A stretch of DNA of 64,000 nucleotides from Paragordius varius (Eukaryota > Nematomorpha): contig OZ176050.1 in the NCBI GenBank assembly GCA_964247055.1, forward strand, positions 10,168,001 to 10,232,000, in the 5' to 3' direction. The stretch's first letter is position 1. Each line of letters begins with the position of its first letter. A model generated the notes under the pieces. That model was given only the letters and a program-made list of their open reading frames with translations, searched no databases and had not been told where the DNA came from. The position numbers and the translations under genes were made by a program. Below are positions 23,413 to 38,400 of this stretch, in pieces.

Positions 23413-26400
23413 CTAAAGACAAAATATCTTTTAGTTACCATTTTTAACTAAATATTATTCAAATAAATAACTGATTTTTGACCATTTGTTTTTCTTTTTA
23501 ACATGATTATTTACTAATTGCACCTCTTACTCATATTTTAAAAATATTTACCTGTATCATACAAAATAATCTTTTTTTATTAAAGAGTAAAATTGCATTT
23601 AAGACAATAAGCTTTAACACTTGCCTTGATAATTTTCTACCAGGCTAATAATTTTTTATAGAGATCGTCATATTTCTTCACTTCAATATAAGTAAATTAT
23701 ATTGTTTTTAAGTTTTGCAAAATAAAGAAGAGGTAAATTGGTAACCAGTTATATATTTTACTATCCTGATCATATGGAAAAAATAAAAAAAATATTGTTT
23801 TGTCTATAAATATTTTTTAGTTTTTACTGACATTATAGTTTATTTTTTTACTGTAATATTATCGCAAATATACAAAAAGTATATTAACTCCTTATGTTTA
23901 GAAACGGTCGATATCTGGGTGAAGCTTTCAATGATATAAAAATGGGTTATGGTATAGCATACTTCCCAACCATTAGTCTCTCCCTTCACGAAGGTGTTAG
24001 ACTCAATTTTGGAGCAACACCCCTATTATATCCTTTCAAAATTTAATTTATGTTTTTTTGTTGTTTTTTTTTCCAAAAAAATTGTTTAGAATATTTCCTT
24101 AACATGGTTATATTAAATTTATACGCATCCGGTTGATGGATATAAGCCCTTACAAGATTCCCCGCTCACGGATTTAGTAAAAACCAAAATTATTTTTGCA
24201 TGCTTACAACGGATAGTTGATATCTTTGTGAGATATGAAACGGTAACCAAAATTTTTATAACTAAAAAAAAATATTTGAGTTTTAACCGAAAAAATATTA
24301 ATTTTTTATATGGATCTAAAATATTTTCGCATTATTTAGGTTTCAGAGAAAATGGATATCGATGCTGATGTAGAAAAATCTGCGATAGATAAAACTTGCG
24401 GCTTATTAGAAGATTATTCGTTAAATGATGTCCCTTATTTAGATAGCATGTCTCAAAAAGCGTTGCTCTTTCTTTTGGCTGGGATGTTTTATGACAAACT
24501 CCTTAAATATTTGGTAATTTACTTTACCTTTTGTTTTATTAATATCTATAGTAGAAATATTAGAGTAACTTAGATAATTTATAGTGTTGGTTTATTTAAC
24601 ATATCACTAATATTTACATATTTTCTTACATAGAATAATGGATACATTATTGAAACTTGCTTTTTCAAACTCCTTCGGACATACTGTGACAATGAGATGT
24701 TTATTAATCGTTTTCTCGATATATTTTGGGCCTTTGTTGGGGACAATGCAATGCTCATAAAAAATATCATGAGCTCTTTAGTCAATTCCCTTTTAATCCA
24801 TTATCGATTCAGCCCGCTTGAATTGGATTTTCAAAATCAAGTTTATTTTATATAATGTATTGTTATTTTATTATTTTTTTTAAAGATAATAACTTAGCAT
24901 TATTTACGATATTATTTGGTAAAAATACAATAAATTTTCTACATACTAAGTGTGTATTTTTTTATGTTAAAGTCATGTGTAATTCCTTGTTAAAATAAAA
25001 GATGTCGTTATTTTTTCTATCCAAACTCAAAATGTAAAGATTTAAATATTTCTCGAATGAATTGTGTTAAAAATAATATTTTTATTTTTATATATTTTTG
25101 TTATAACCATCTAATCAATTTATATATATATATATATATATATATTATTAGAAAACATACCTTCAACTACTAACACTATTGCTTAAGCACGAACCAACAA
25201 GAAAATATGTTCTACAACACATATTATATCCTTTTTATGTCGCATTGTGTTTATCTATTTGTTTTTGCGGACATAATTGAATCAATCAGGACGGTTACGG
25301 TTCCACATTTTTCAAAAAAAATGATTTTGATTCAAATAATGTTGGTTTATATTTCGCAAAATTGTTCCGGCTTTTTTTTGTTAAAAAATTGTTTATATGA
25401 ATTCAATCCATATAGTTAAATGTAGATATTTATTTTTATTTTTAAAACAGGAATATAGCCATATAAAAATTTTTTAAACAGAAAACTTTTTTATGTTATT
25501 AATTACAATCTAACCTTTATTTACCAAATAAAATTAAAAACAATACTATAAAATAGGGTGGAATATGTGTCAAAAACCAAATAAAAGAATTAATCCTATT
25601 TTTAGAAAAATTTGGAACCACGATTTCAAAAAAATTATTTTGATTACAAACAACGATTCCGTTTCGTATTGCTGTGTAGAACCTGTGTAAAGTTTTAGCT
25701 GACTCACTTTGATTTCATTTAACAGAATGCTTAATTTTATATTGTTAATATTGCATAATTATATCATTATTTTCGACCTTAACTCCTTTGATAAATTCTC
25801 TCTGTATTTACGTTTGACAAAACAAAGTTACCCTTGTTTATGCACTTGAAATCACCTGATTTTACCATGCTGGAAAAATTTATGCCACGCCCTTATCTCA
25901 ATGTAGATGCTCTTTACAAATTGGCAGCTAAGAATATGACCCCGGCTAAAAATAGCACGCAAATTAACGAAAATATAGAGAAGTAAAAACCAAAATTGTA
26001 TTACTTAATATATATAATTGTTGTAATTGTTGAATTTTAAAAAAAATATATAAAGATTATTTGATAAATCTCGTTTATTAATTTTTTTCTTTTCGATTCT
26101 GATCATGCTTTAATAATAATTTTGGATTAAATTAGTCATGCATATATGTTAATAAAGTCACAAAACAAAAATAATTCATCATTTAAACAAAGGTGGTTTA
26201 TGAGTTAAAATATTTTGTAAATTCCAACCTATATTCAATATATTTTTTATCATTTTTATATTTTACAGGGATCCTCAAGCCTCTACATCAAAAACTAATA
26301 TAGATAAAGTAAATATTTAATAATGATATTATTTCAAATATATTGAAAAAACAATTTTAATTTAATATATTTGTCTTTGCAGAGTGACGTAGATAAAAGT

Positions 26401-29400
26401 TCTTTGTCAATTTTTGTTGAAAAGTCTACAGTTGATACGTATTCGAAAACTATGAAAAATTTACAAAATCTAGTAGGAGGTAAAATACAAATCAAAAATT
26501 TTTTATATTTTTTATCCAAGTTCAAATTGGTTACTTGATCAAATTATTTAATTATAAAATTCCTAACCATATTACAAATAATTTATTTTTGTGTATATTT
26601 AGAGGTCGAAAAATTGCAACAACAAATTGTGAAAATTATAATTAATAATCGGGATGTTGGGAGGACTGTTTCTAGCCGATTTATATTTCTGAAAAAATTT
26701 CGTGAATTCATTCGACAAAATCTCAATCTCAATATTGTATGACTTTTTTATTTATAATTCTTTTATCTATTTTTTGTATTTTTTTTAATGAAAGCGGGTT
26801 ACATAACTACTCGATTGATAAAATATATTTAGCGTTAAGTTATCTGTAAATACAGATATATCAGAAAGATGAAGTTTAAATATATGGTAAAGATGAGGAC
26901 TAACAAACAAAAAACACAGTGCAAATTTAAATATAAAAATAAAAAAAGTAAAAACTTTTAGACAATTTATCTATAAAGATAACCAAGCCAACCTTGAGTT
27001 TTCTATATAACGTATATGAATACAATTGTAACATACATATTTGAATGTCTAACTAATCTACATATTTTACCCATTACGATAGCTTTTTACATTAAAAAGG
27101 CTTAAAATTATAAAAATATGGTTGTCTTTATATAAAAAATATTAGTTAGTTTATGTCTTGTATCTTATTTTTCTTACTCTGTGGTAATTAACTACTATGA
27201 GCTTTTAAACTGAGTGGGTAACGACGAGGGATTGTAGGTTAAATGATGTGAAAATCGTCGTAAAATAACATGAAAATAAAATATAATTCATCAATTCTCA
27301 AATTTTCGCCATAGGCATCATCAGAAAATCATTTAAGAAAAAATATATAAATATATAATAACAAAAATTAAATGCTTATGATTTTTCATTTTTATATTAA
27401 TTTATCTAAGTTAATATTTTACGGATTATAAATTCTGTTTATTTATCAGATATTTTATTTCAATACTTGTTAATAGATTAATCATCCATTTAATAAATGT
27501 CCTTATCCAGCTATCTTATGTTTTTTCCATCATTTAATCAAAGAAACACGCTCGGAATGGGAACGATTTAATATTAAATATCCACATCGTTCTGTACCCA
27601 TACAAGGTGATATTTATTTTTTTTTATTTTAAATTGTAGGATGTATCTTTAACATTAAAATATTTATCTAATTCTCTATGTATGCATATGCGAATTTTTT
27701 TAATATCGTGATTTGACTCTTTTTTTTATTTTTAATGTTTTTAATACAATAAATAGACAAAAACTGCGATCCAACTATTTAAATTTTTAAATATATGAGA
27801 ATTTAGCAGTAAAATTTTGCTTCTTCAAATTAATTATTCTAAAACTTTTGTTCTATTATACTTATTTTAAATATGTTATCCCTCAATGTTAGGTGCTTTT
27901 ATTCCAGCCCAAACGTTTTACAATGATTCCATCAATTACTTTGATTTACAGCGTTTAGCTGGCTTGTTTAGTTACCTGAAAAAAACTTATGAGTCCGAGC
28001 TTAATGCCGATCTAAATAACTACAATCAGCATAGTAATATCGGTAATCGGAAAGATAATTTATCTGAAAATAATGATAGTAATATTACATTTTCTACCTC
28101 TAATAAAAGAATTAATCGAGGTAATGATTTAACTGAATCATCTACCTCACTGAGTAGTACATCAGTTTCCTCGCTTAATAATCAACCCAGTAATAATATG
28201 GTTAACCAAAATACCACTAATATGGATCAATCGTTGAGAAGGTTTGAAATGTTGGATTCAATTTATTTTATGCAATGGATAATGTTTAAATTAAGATTAA
28301 GCAACAAACAGTTTAAATGTTTTACGATCATATAAGTGGGTTTAAATAAGTTTTGGTCTTGAAAATTATTTAATGATTAGATTTATATCAACAGTCAAAA
28401 AGGCATATTATAAATCCGTATAATGTAATGTATTATATTAAGTCAAATTCTATGCAATTATCAAATTTAAGTTCAACAAAGATCGACAGCTCTATATATA
28501 CCATTTACACTTCAAGAGAGTCCTTGAACAATTCAAGTTGGTCCTTGAACAGTTCAAGTTGGTCCTTGAACAATTCAAGTTGGTCCTTAAAATTTATAAA
28601 TTTATAATTTTTGCATTTATTTTTTTTATATAATTATTTATTAACCTAAATTTCTTTATTTATTATATATTTATTCATTTAAAAATATATTTTTTTATTG
28701 AAAAACCACTTTTTTTGTTTAAAACTATTTTTTTTCAATTGAACAAAATTATTGACTTTTAAATGTTTTTAATGAAAAATTTTAATTAATAACCCAGAAA
28801 ACTTATATATTTTTTCATTTCGTGTTAAAATCTTATAAATATCTAAATTTATTTTGAGAAATTAATAAAGATATACGGGTTTTCAAAGATTAAAAGTTGA
28901 TATCGATTCGAAATTTATGTCAAATAATAGAAAATAGGTTAAAAACAATAAAATAGACGAATTATCTTCGATTTGATTGATAAAAGTTAAAAACAAAACA
29001 AAAAAGTTAAAAACTTGAATTGTTCAAGGACCAACTTGAATTGTTCAAGGACCAACTTGAACTGTTCAAGGACCAACTTGAATTGTTCAAGGACCAACTT
29101 GAACTGTTCAAGGACCAACTTGAATTGTTCAAGGACACTCTTGAAGTGTAAATGGTATATTAATTGATTTTACAAGTATTATTATATATTACTAAATTAA
29201 TTAAAAATCATAAATTATATTGATTTTAGCGAAATATCATCATCAAATCCAAATCTTGCAATGCGTAATGATTTGCAATTAAGCGCCAGTAATACAACTT
29301 CAACCATGTATTCCAATGTTAATCAAAGTACCACACAGTTGGATAAAGGTTATTTAGAGATTATTCCATGTGAAATTTATAAATTAGATTTTACCGCTTG

Positions 29401-32400
29401 GAATTCCCGATCATAATCAATTATAATCATAACTATGAAAATACTATTAAATGCAAAAATATGAATATACTATTTGCACTTCAAGAGTGTCCTTGAACAC
29501 TTCAAGTTGGTCCTTGAAATAAAGTTTGTCCTTTGACTTTTTTGTTTTGTTTTTAACTTTTATCAATCAAATCGTATATCATTCATCTATTTTATCGTTT
29601 TTAACCTATTTTCTATTATTAAGCATAAATTTTAAATCAATTTTTTAATCATTCAGAAACCTTATATCTTTATTATTTTTTTAAATTATTTATAATATTT
29701 ATAAGAATTTAACACGTAATTAAAAATATACAAGTTTTCTGGGTTATTATTCGCAATTTTTTTATTAAAAACTTTTAAAAGTTAATTTTGTTAAATTGGA
29801 AAAAAATTGGTTGGAAACAAAAAAGTGGTTTTTGATATAAAATTTTGTTTTAAAATGAATAAATATATCATAAATAAAGAAAATTAGTAAAAACTAATAA
29901 AATAAAAAATAAATGCAAATATTATGGTTAAATTATTTAAAAATTTTAAGGACCAACTTGAAGTGTTCGATCAACTTGAAGTGTTCAAGGACCAATTTAA
30001 AATGTTCAAGGACCAACTTGAAGTGAAAATGTTATATATCTAATTAATTGTTTTTGTAATAAAGTTACAATAAAATAATAATATTATTTATATCGATATG
30101 TTATAACTAGGGTTGTGCATTTCACTGCTTTTTCAAAAAAGACCGGTCAGACCCAGTCAGACCATGGTCATGACCGTGGTCATGACCACTTTTTACATAA
30201 GTAAATATCATGCGATATTAGATTGTGAAAATAATGTTCGAACATTGGGTTTCACTAATAATGTCATGTTTTTTCTTAAAAGTTTGTATTATACATTTTT
30301 TTGAAATTTATTTTTACAAATATTTTCAATCGAATTTAATCGAAATTGTTTTCAAATGAATATTGGCAAATGTTTGTGGCCTTTGAATCTTCAAACACAT
30401 AGCTTTTAATGGAAATTTCAAGTAAAATTTTACTTAGTTTGTTTTACACTTCCTTCATCATTAAAATATCCAATTATAGGATATTTTTTATTGGTTCACA
30501 TATATGAAATAATTGCATATTTTGCAAAGTGCTTGATTATTTTGTTATTCGAAATAACCGGATATGCTTAAATGCTAATGTCATAAGGAGTCATGTTTGA
30601 CAATTTTAAATATATTGTTAAATAAGCATATTTAAATATTTAATTTTTATTTTTTAAAAAATATATTAAAAAACAATAAAATCTTATATCTATCTTCCAA
30701 AAAAAATTTACTAGCATTTTTCAAAAAACAGCTGTTTTTTTCAATGACTATGGTCAAAAAATAAATAGTCACTGACCTGGTCAGGACCAGGTCAATTGAC
30801 CGGGTCATGACTAAGTCAGAACAACCCTAGTTATAACATTATAATCTTGAAATAAATTTTTCTTTACTACTGCTTTTTCAAAGCTCTAAACCACATGAGA
30901 AATTTTTTTACCGATTTGACCTAACCCTATATAGAAAAATAGATATTTACAATAAAAAACTAACGTTTGACTTTTATTTATTTAACATCCCTGTGAGGTG
31001 GTAAGAGTTTGCTGGTCTGTAAATTATTTTTGAAGATTTTCATTGAAATAATTTTCGATTATATATGTTATAGCAAACGCCACTATATCTCTCAATCCTC
31101 GTATCAGAGCAGAAGCATCGTCCTCCTCACTAATTGAATTATTGGATGGAATTGTTTTGCTATATTTTATTTCTGGACATAAGCATACATCTAAGGTTTT
31201 GTTTGATTTACTATATCCAATATCGATTTTTATAATGTTAATCTTGAAAATTAAGTTAACGCAAACTTTTAGTGAAAAAATACGAAATAAACCATATAAA
31301 ATTTGTAAAAAGTCAATTTTTTGAATATCAATGTTAAATATCTCATTAGGCATAAAAATGGTTTTGAAGTTTTAAAAAAGAAAAAATTTTTTGCTAAAAA
31401 ATTTCAATTGTAATGTTGCAAAGGATCCAAGATTAATTAACAAATATAAACGATTTGATTTTGTTGTCCGATTTTAGCTGCTTTATTTACTAAAAACTGT
31501 TACTCACAAAATATCACAAAAATCCATTTTTCCTAAAAGTGGCAAAAAACTAGGTTCGACTGTATTAAATTTTGTACACTAAAAGTGTTTTATTAAACAA
31601 ATTAGATGGCAAAGGTACGAGAGATTTTGAAAGAATATCTCACAACTATAACGTCGCTCCAACAGAATATCAATATTTGTCCTCCAGATGTATATATTTT
31701 TAACATATTTTTTTGTAATTTTATTTTTTTGCCAAAATTTAAATCAATAAAAATCATAACAAATTATATACTGGCAATAATTTATTACACATTAGCTCGA
31801 TATTGCAATTTTATTTTAGTTAAATGAAAATTTAAACGTTTTAATTTTTTGTTGCAAATAAAAATTACACATATTCAGAAGACTGGAATAAAAAATGAAT
31901 TGGAACGTACTAAACAAGTTTTCATTAATAATGCTATGGAACAAGCTCGTCTATTGGCATGGATAAAAGTCGTCGTTTTTTCCAAGGTATTATCATATTT
32001 GCGCATACTTAATTCTTATTTATTATTTAAATAAGCCACAAAATTATAAAATAACTCTCTATATAAAATATATTTATTATCAAATGCATTATTTTATAAT
32101 GGATGGTTATGATAGAGGCAGTAAATTATGAATAATTGAAACAATAATACAGTGATGATTATGCCAACAAAATTATATATCTCAATATAAATCCATTTCT
32201 CCCAGTGCATATATCAGAATTTGAAAAAAAATATTAGTTGCCGAGTGTTAAAATTCTAATTTTGCCCAAATTTAAAAATAAGCATTAGTTTGCTTTATTA
32301 GTTAATTAATTAATTATGATAACTAGATGTTCTATTTTTATGTATGAAAAATTTATAGGAGAAACAGTCAAATGTAGCATGGCTCTTGGGGGTTATTATT

Positions 32401-35400
32401 CGAACATTAAACAAGGCCATTGATAAAGGAGGAAACTTATATTTATTTGTGCCCGAATTTTATTTGGAAACGTGCTTAAACATATTCTCCGACCTTAAAA
32501 ATAATTTTAATCCCACTGCCCCTTTGGAGGATATTGCAGGTTATATTCTATTCAATCGTTTTCGTAACTATTGACATTATGTGCAAATTAAAAACTAATA
32601 TATAAGCTAAATGTTTTATTGGTTTTACACCATTCACCTTTCACTGACTGATAATTGTCATCATTATTTCTTGAAAAAATACATCATTTGAATAGATGTT
32701 GTCCATTGCTAATTAAAATTATAATTTATAATTTTTGTCACCCAATTTTCTCGATAATCAATTTTACTTTATACAGTAAAAATTGAAATATACGGACAAA
32801 ATTTAAAAATATAAAGACTCATATTTTTTCAAAAGAAAACCATACTTTTTAAACCTTTCTCATATGTATTATTTAATTACCATTTTAATACATATGATTG
32901 ATTAGGTTATCAATATACATCTCTATTTCATACTTTGTAATTTAGATTTCTATTAAAAAATATTAAAAATTTGTCTTGATATTCTTACATATTGTCCATA
33001 TAATTTCAGTTTTTATTCTAAGTTGGTGAAATTTATCACAGATTTTAATGAGGTGTTATTACCGGCTTACGTAATATTAATGGTACGTTTCTTTTCTCGT
33101 GACGCCATAAAAATTGTTAATGCGGATTTGCGGGAAAAACTAACTCAATCGCTGGGGGATTGTGTATGTTATGCACCAGCTCTCCACGTTTTAGAGCATA
33201 AATTGGGCAAAGATCAAAGGTTTATTTTTTCCAATTTAAAATTTGCTTTTTTGAACGTCTTTTTGCCTATCCATATATGATATAATATATTTTTATTCTA
33301 AAATACAAATGGTTGGAAGAAAAGAACCAATAATGAAATATATAATGTGGCTTTTCAAATATATAACCTATATTTTTAAAATTAGCTTATAGGTGGAAAT
33401 TAATCTAATTTTTTGATCTAATAAAATCTAAATATCTAATTTAGATTGGATTTAGTACGAACTCTCCTTAGACCATATGAAAATAGGCCGTGGGCCCAAA
33501 CTAATTGGATCTTAGTGAGATTTTGGAAAGGTTGTGGTTTTGGATTTAGGTATACCATGCCACCCATACCAGAAGCTAAAGCTGTTCATCATTTGCCATC
33601 ATCAAAAAAAAGTATTTTTTAATTTAAAACTGAAAGATACATTTCAATGAAAGTGTTAGCTATTTTAAAAAATAAAAAATATACCATTGAACCATAAATT
33701 TAAATCTATATTGCAATGTATATCACACTCGAATACAATATATAAATTGTTTAGGTTGTCCACAAACAACCAGCGAAATAACTATCAATGATTCTGCCTT
33801 AAATATAAATGATGATGACCCTCATAAAATGGGTAGAACAGCGAGAATAGATTCTAAAAGCGGTTCATCACCCCTAATTATTGATAATAATCCATCATCA
33901 TCGTCTCGCCCCATCCCTTCTGTCCTACGCTCAGGGTTTGAAGCCATGCAGCAAAGTTATCCAAACCTAATATCAAGCACTTCATCTTTAACACCAAGCA
34001 GTGTGGATAGCGTGAATGAGCAACCATATTCTGACAGTCCTACTTCATACACTAATTTAATTCCAATAACATCATCAATTTCTATCACAACATCAACCAC
34101 TAATCAAACATCAAGAAATGACATTCAACAAAATTTACCGCAAAATGAAATGCAAAACGAAATTGCAACCAATGTTATAATAAAGTAAAAAATGCACATT
34201 ATATAATGTAAAAACTAGGGAACAAATATGGTTTTTCTGTAAAGACAGCAGCCATTTTTTGTTACACCTTGATTTATTTCTGCTTATATAATTACAATAA
34301 TTGCAAAAATATATTATAGAGTTTGTGTTACCAATTTACATCTTTCCATATTTTTCTAACTTTAAAAAAATATGTTTTAAAAAATTAGGCGGACCGAAAA
34401 ATATGGTTTTATTGATTTATATCATTTGAGAGACTATAAATATATGTTTATACCAATAGTTAAATTTTAAATTATTTAATTGATGTTAAATGCAATCACT
34501 TATAGCTAATACATTTTACATATATGATCACCATAAAAACAAACAATAATAGCATTAGTTTCAAATATATCACTCGACTAAGATATTAAAAAATTACAAA
34601 GTTTTTGAAAATATGGTGTGGTTGTCTTTTACTACATTTTGTATCTGTATAATTTCAATTTTTACTGTAAATAGCAATATCACCGATAATAGTTTATTGC
34701 CTCGTTCTGAGCCGTCTATTGATGATAGTAATACAATCAATCGATTAAGTCCATTAACTAACCTGGGTAATACTGCTTCAACAAGTGCAATCAATATGCC
34801 TTCCACCTCTGGTCTTCTCCCCACGCGATCTAATGCTACTGGTTCAAAAGGGTCCCCCATTGGAGAAATGTTAAAACCTATGCCATCACCCATATACCAG
34901 GCCCATGTTGGGGAAGTAAGGCTGAAAAAATGTATTTTTTTTATAATAACTGTAAAATTTAAAGTAATGGGTAGTACAGACCTAAATTGTATTTACCAGG
35001 CTCATGTTGTAGAGATGAGAGTAAAAATGAAAATTTTAACAGTTTGTTTCTTTTATCTTTTAACTACGGGTAAGGACTCTTATTTTGAAAGTATTTTCGC
35101 ATTACATTGTGACTTTTTTTTCACTTATCATGCTTTTTAGGTGTTAAGTGAAGATGTGGAGAAAGCCGCTGCGACCGTAAATAGTATACTTAATCAACTG
35201 AATTGGGCTTTTTCTGAGTTTGTGGGAATGTTACAAGAAGTATATATCAATCAATATTTTTGTATAAATTTACAATTATTAAAAGTTAAATGTTGTTTTT
35301 TTTCGATACAATAAACGCACCAACGATTTTATTGGTTTAAATATATTACATTATATTATTATTTTTAATACTTAATGGCCTGTTTGGTAAAAAAAGGAAG

Positions 35401-38400
35401 TTAGTAATACTTTTTGTTCATATTAATTTACGAAAAAAAATTCATATGCTAAAAACTATCAGGGTATATGATGATCCGTTTTAATGCTGAATTTTGTTAT
35501 ATTTAATGGTGAATGACACTTTAGTTTGATTATAGTGAATAGTCATCAAACAAAAACAAAATTATTTTTTAGACAGATCTCATATTTTTTTAATTATATT
35601 ATCCGCATCATTGGTATGTTACACAATTTTTTTATATGATTGTTTAAATTAATACTTTAACCACAGTAAAGATTAATATATTTGGTAATAATTATCATTT
35701 TTACTTCATTTATTTTTATTAAAGGGTTTACGATGTTAAAAAAAATTGTACGCCTTTTGTCTATAATATATTGAAACAACTCATTTGATCCCGATAAAAT
35801 TTCAAATTTGCTTTATATAAAATATTATGTTATCCTTTTATTCATATTATTTTGGGTCTGATTATTAACTTATTTTTTGAATCAATATTTTTTTGTCACA
35901 TTTTTAGATTCAACAAGCCGCTACACGAACAGATGTTCAGGTCTTTATTGATGCACGACAGCTTAAATTATGCGCAACATGTTATGATCTAACTGTTTAT
36001 CTTTTGAGGTAGTTTTTTCCTTTTATATTAAAAAAACTATTATAAAATGTCCAAACTTTAGGGTAATTTTTTTATTAAATCTATTTGAGACAAATGTTTT
36101 AACCATTTTATTTTTTCATAAAATAGATGCCTTGAATTAATTAGTCATGTGTGTCCCGCCGTATTTACGGCTTTTGAAAAAAGCCCTTCTGCCGAAATAA
36201 TGCTCACTAATCTCTTTCAAGTATCTCATTTTTTTAATATTCATTGTAAATTTTTATATTTTAATTTATATAACCAATTTAAATCTTTATTTTCAAATAT
36301 GTTTTTTAAAATATTTTCTTTTAATATAAAAACTAATGTAATATTTATTAAAATAGCTGATTTGCCAAATTTTGGCCCGGGTTACCACGAAGAAAAGTGC
36401 TTTTAATATGGTGATTGCTTTGAAGATTGCAGGATTAGAGCTAATTCAACATTACATAATTATTAGCGCTGTAGTCGGTATCTTGATTCAACTTATTATG
36501 CGTGTGGATAGCGAAAGGTACACAAATATTTATTTAGTTTTACTAAAATAATTCTTAATTGTATGAAACAATATTATGTAATTATAATTTATCATTTTAG
36601 ACTTAAATTTGCAGAGTATACAGTATCGAATTTCTTTAATTATTAACTTTTTTAATTAATTTTATAAATACATTCTTTATTAAACATTTTTCATACTACC
36701 TGAAATTTATTAACGATTTCAAATGCTGTAAGTAAATTATTTTTTCAAAGATGTTTTATCATTTTAACCTTGAAGTTTTCCTTTTTTAATTTCATTTTTA
36801 AATTAGCCTATGTTTATATAATTCATAATGCGCCAGAGGTTATTATTTTAAATATATTAGAAACGTGGCTCGTTCTCACATAAAGTTATTGCGCACTATT
36901 GTCAAAATAGCAGGATAATTTATAAATTTTAGATTGATATTTGTATGTTAAATTAAAATTAAATTACGACATTTTAAGGTTAATTTTCCAAATTATTACA
37001 TATAAAATATATTTGTTTTCTTTTTTGAATAACTTATTAGCCAAAAAAGAACCCTATACACACTGTTACACGAACCTGGATTCCAATTATCTTCGTTGAA
37101 ATGTTTGTTGGAGATGACGGAAACTGATCAATATGGACACAAAATATCGGCAGAAGATGTGGCTGTCATGAAATTATTTTGCTTACGTTATTGTAAATTT
37201 TATATATCATCTTTTCTGTGCATAAGCTTAATTTTTTACATATTAAAAAAATGGATAAAAAATATCCTACGCAGTAAAAATTAATGGATTATATTTCCAA
37301 ATTTTTGAGATTCTTAGCGAATCTCAAAATTTTAACATCTCAACTAATCATTCTAACACTATTTACGGTTTAGTGATTGATAACCATATTTTAGTCATTT
37401 TGATTAGTTTCGAAATTGCTTATTAAAACGTTTTGGCCTTTTGTTTATTCATCACATTACAGTAACAAGTGAAATTCTAAAGAGAAAATATATAAAAACA
37501 AAATGACAAATATTTTTCGAAACCTGTATTTTTATTAATTATTCATTTTTAGTTTTTTAAATATATAATTGAGAGTGCCAATAAAAATATTATTTCTTTA
37601 TCTGCAATCCAAAACGATTATTATTTGAAAAAATCACTTTATCATTGATTGATTATTCTAAAAAATTATGTTATATTTTTACATTTTGTCTGAATAATAT
37701 CAATTTTACTGTATATATTATAAAATTTGCCCTTTTAGATACGGATGTAAATCAAGAGGAAATTAACGAATTATGGGCAATGATAGAATTACTTGAAACG
37801 GAAGAAAAAATTGAGACTTCGACAGTGCGAAAATCGATTTCAGATGAGGACTTATGTCCCATTTGTTATGCCCGTCCATTGGAAGTTAAATTCATACCAT
37901 GTGGTCATGAATCTTGTCGGTAAATTTCATTATTATTTATATTTAGGTTTTGGATTCATAACTTTTACATACTATTTATTGGAATAGTTATAATTTTATT
38001 CACATGCTTATGTTAATTTAATGGGAAACAAACATTAAATGCGATTAAAACTGTTGATATAAAGCAATTTTTGGGGATGAATGTGAATTTTTTTTATATC
38101 AACAATCATGTAATTATTTAAGTCTGGTCATTTAATTATTTTACATTTAACTGTTTTTAATTAATTTATTTACAATTGATAAAAAAATATACAGTTTAGA
38201 GTCTCTTTTTTCCTTTTAAAGGGTAAGGACTTAAATTGTATCCGGGGATGTGAGGGCTTTAACACTCGCCTGCCCAGGGCTGACAGGGACGATGGTAAAT
38301 TGCGTAGTTTCGGGGTTCGAACTCTGGCACGCAGTGTAAGAGTCCGGCGCCTTACCTACTATACCATCACGCCTTCTTACGTACAATTAATGAAAGCTTT

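Noticed and set aside
28242-28335. Extension of RNF123 exon 15 past 28241 ([15 protein letters not shown]), resembling the LEVLDGA block
   Set aside because: The true LLDG block is encoded at 31074-31195, and splicing at 28241 joins in phase to 29230.
28520-29150. CRISPR-like array of about 21-bp repeats
   Set aside because: The repeats are contiguous without unique spacers and form the inverted ends of a foldback element in an animal intron.
31024-31353. 109-codon minus-strand open frame with hydrophobic segments, possible nested gene
   Set aside because: The plus strand of the same stretch is an RNF123 exon (31074-31195, with [20 protein letters not shown]) that joins in phase to its neighbours. 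The minus frame is its shadow.
33010-33041. Acceptor at 33009 for RNF123, giving [10 protein letters not shown]
   Set aside because: It is out of phase with the preceding exon. The acceptor at 33041 fits phase and aligns without an insertion.
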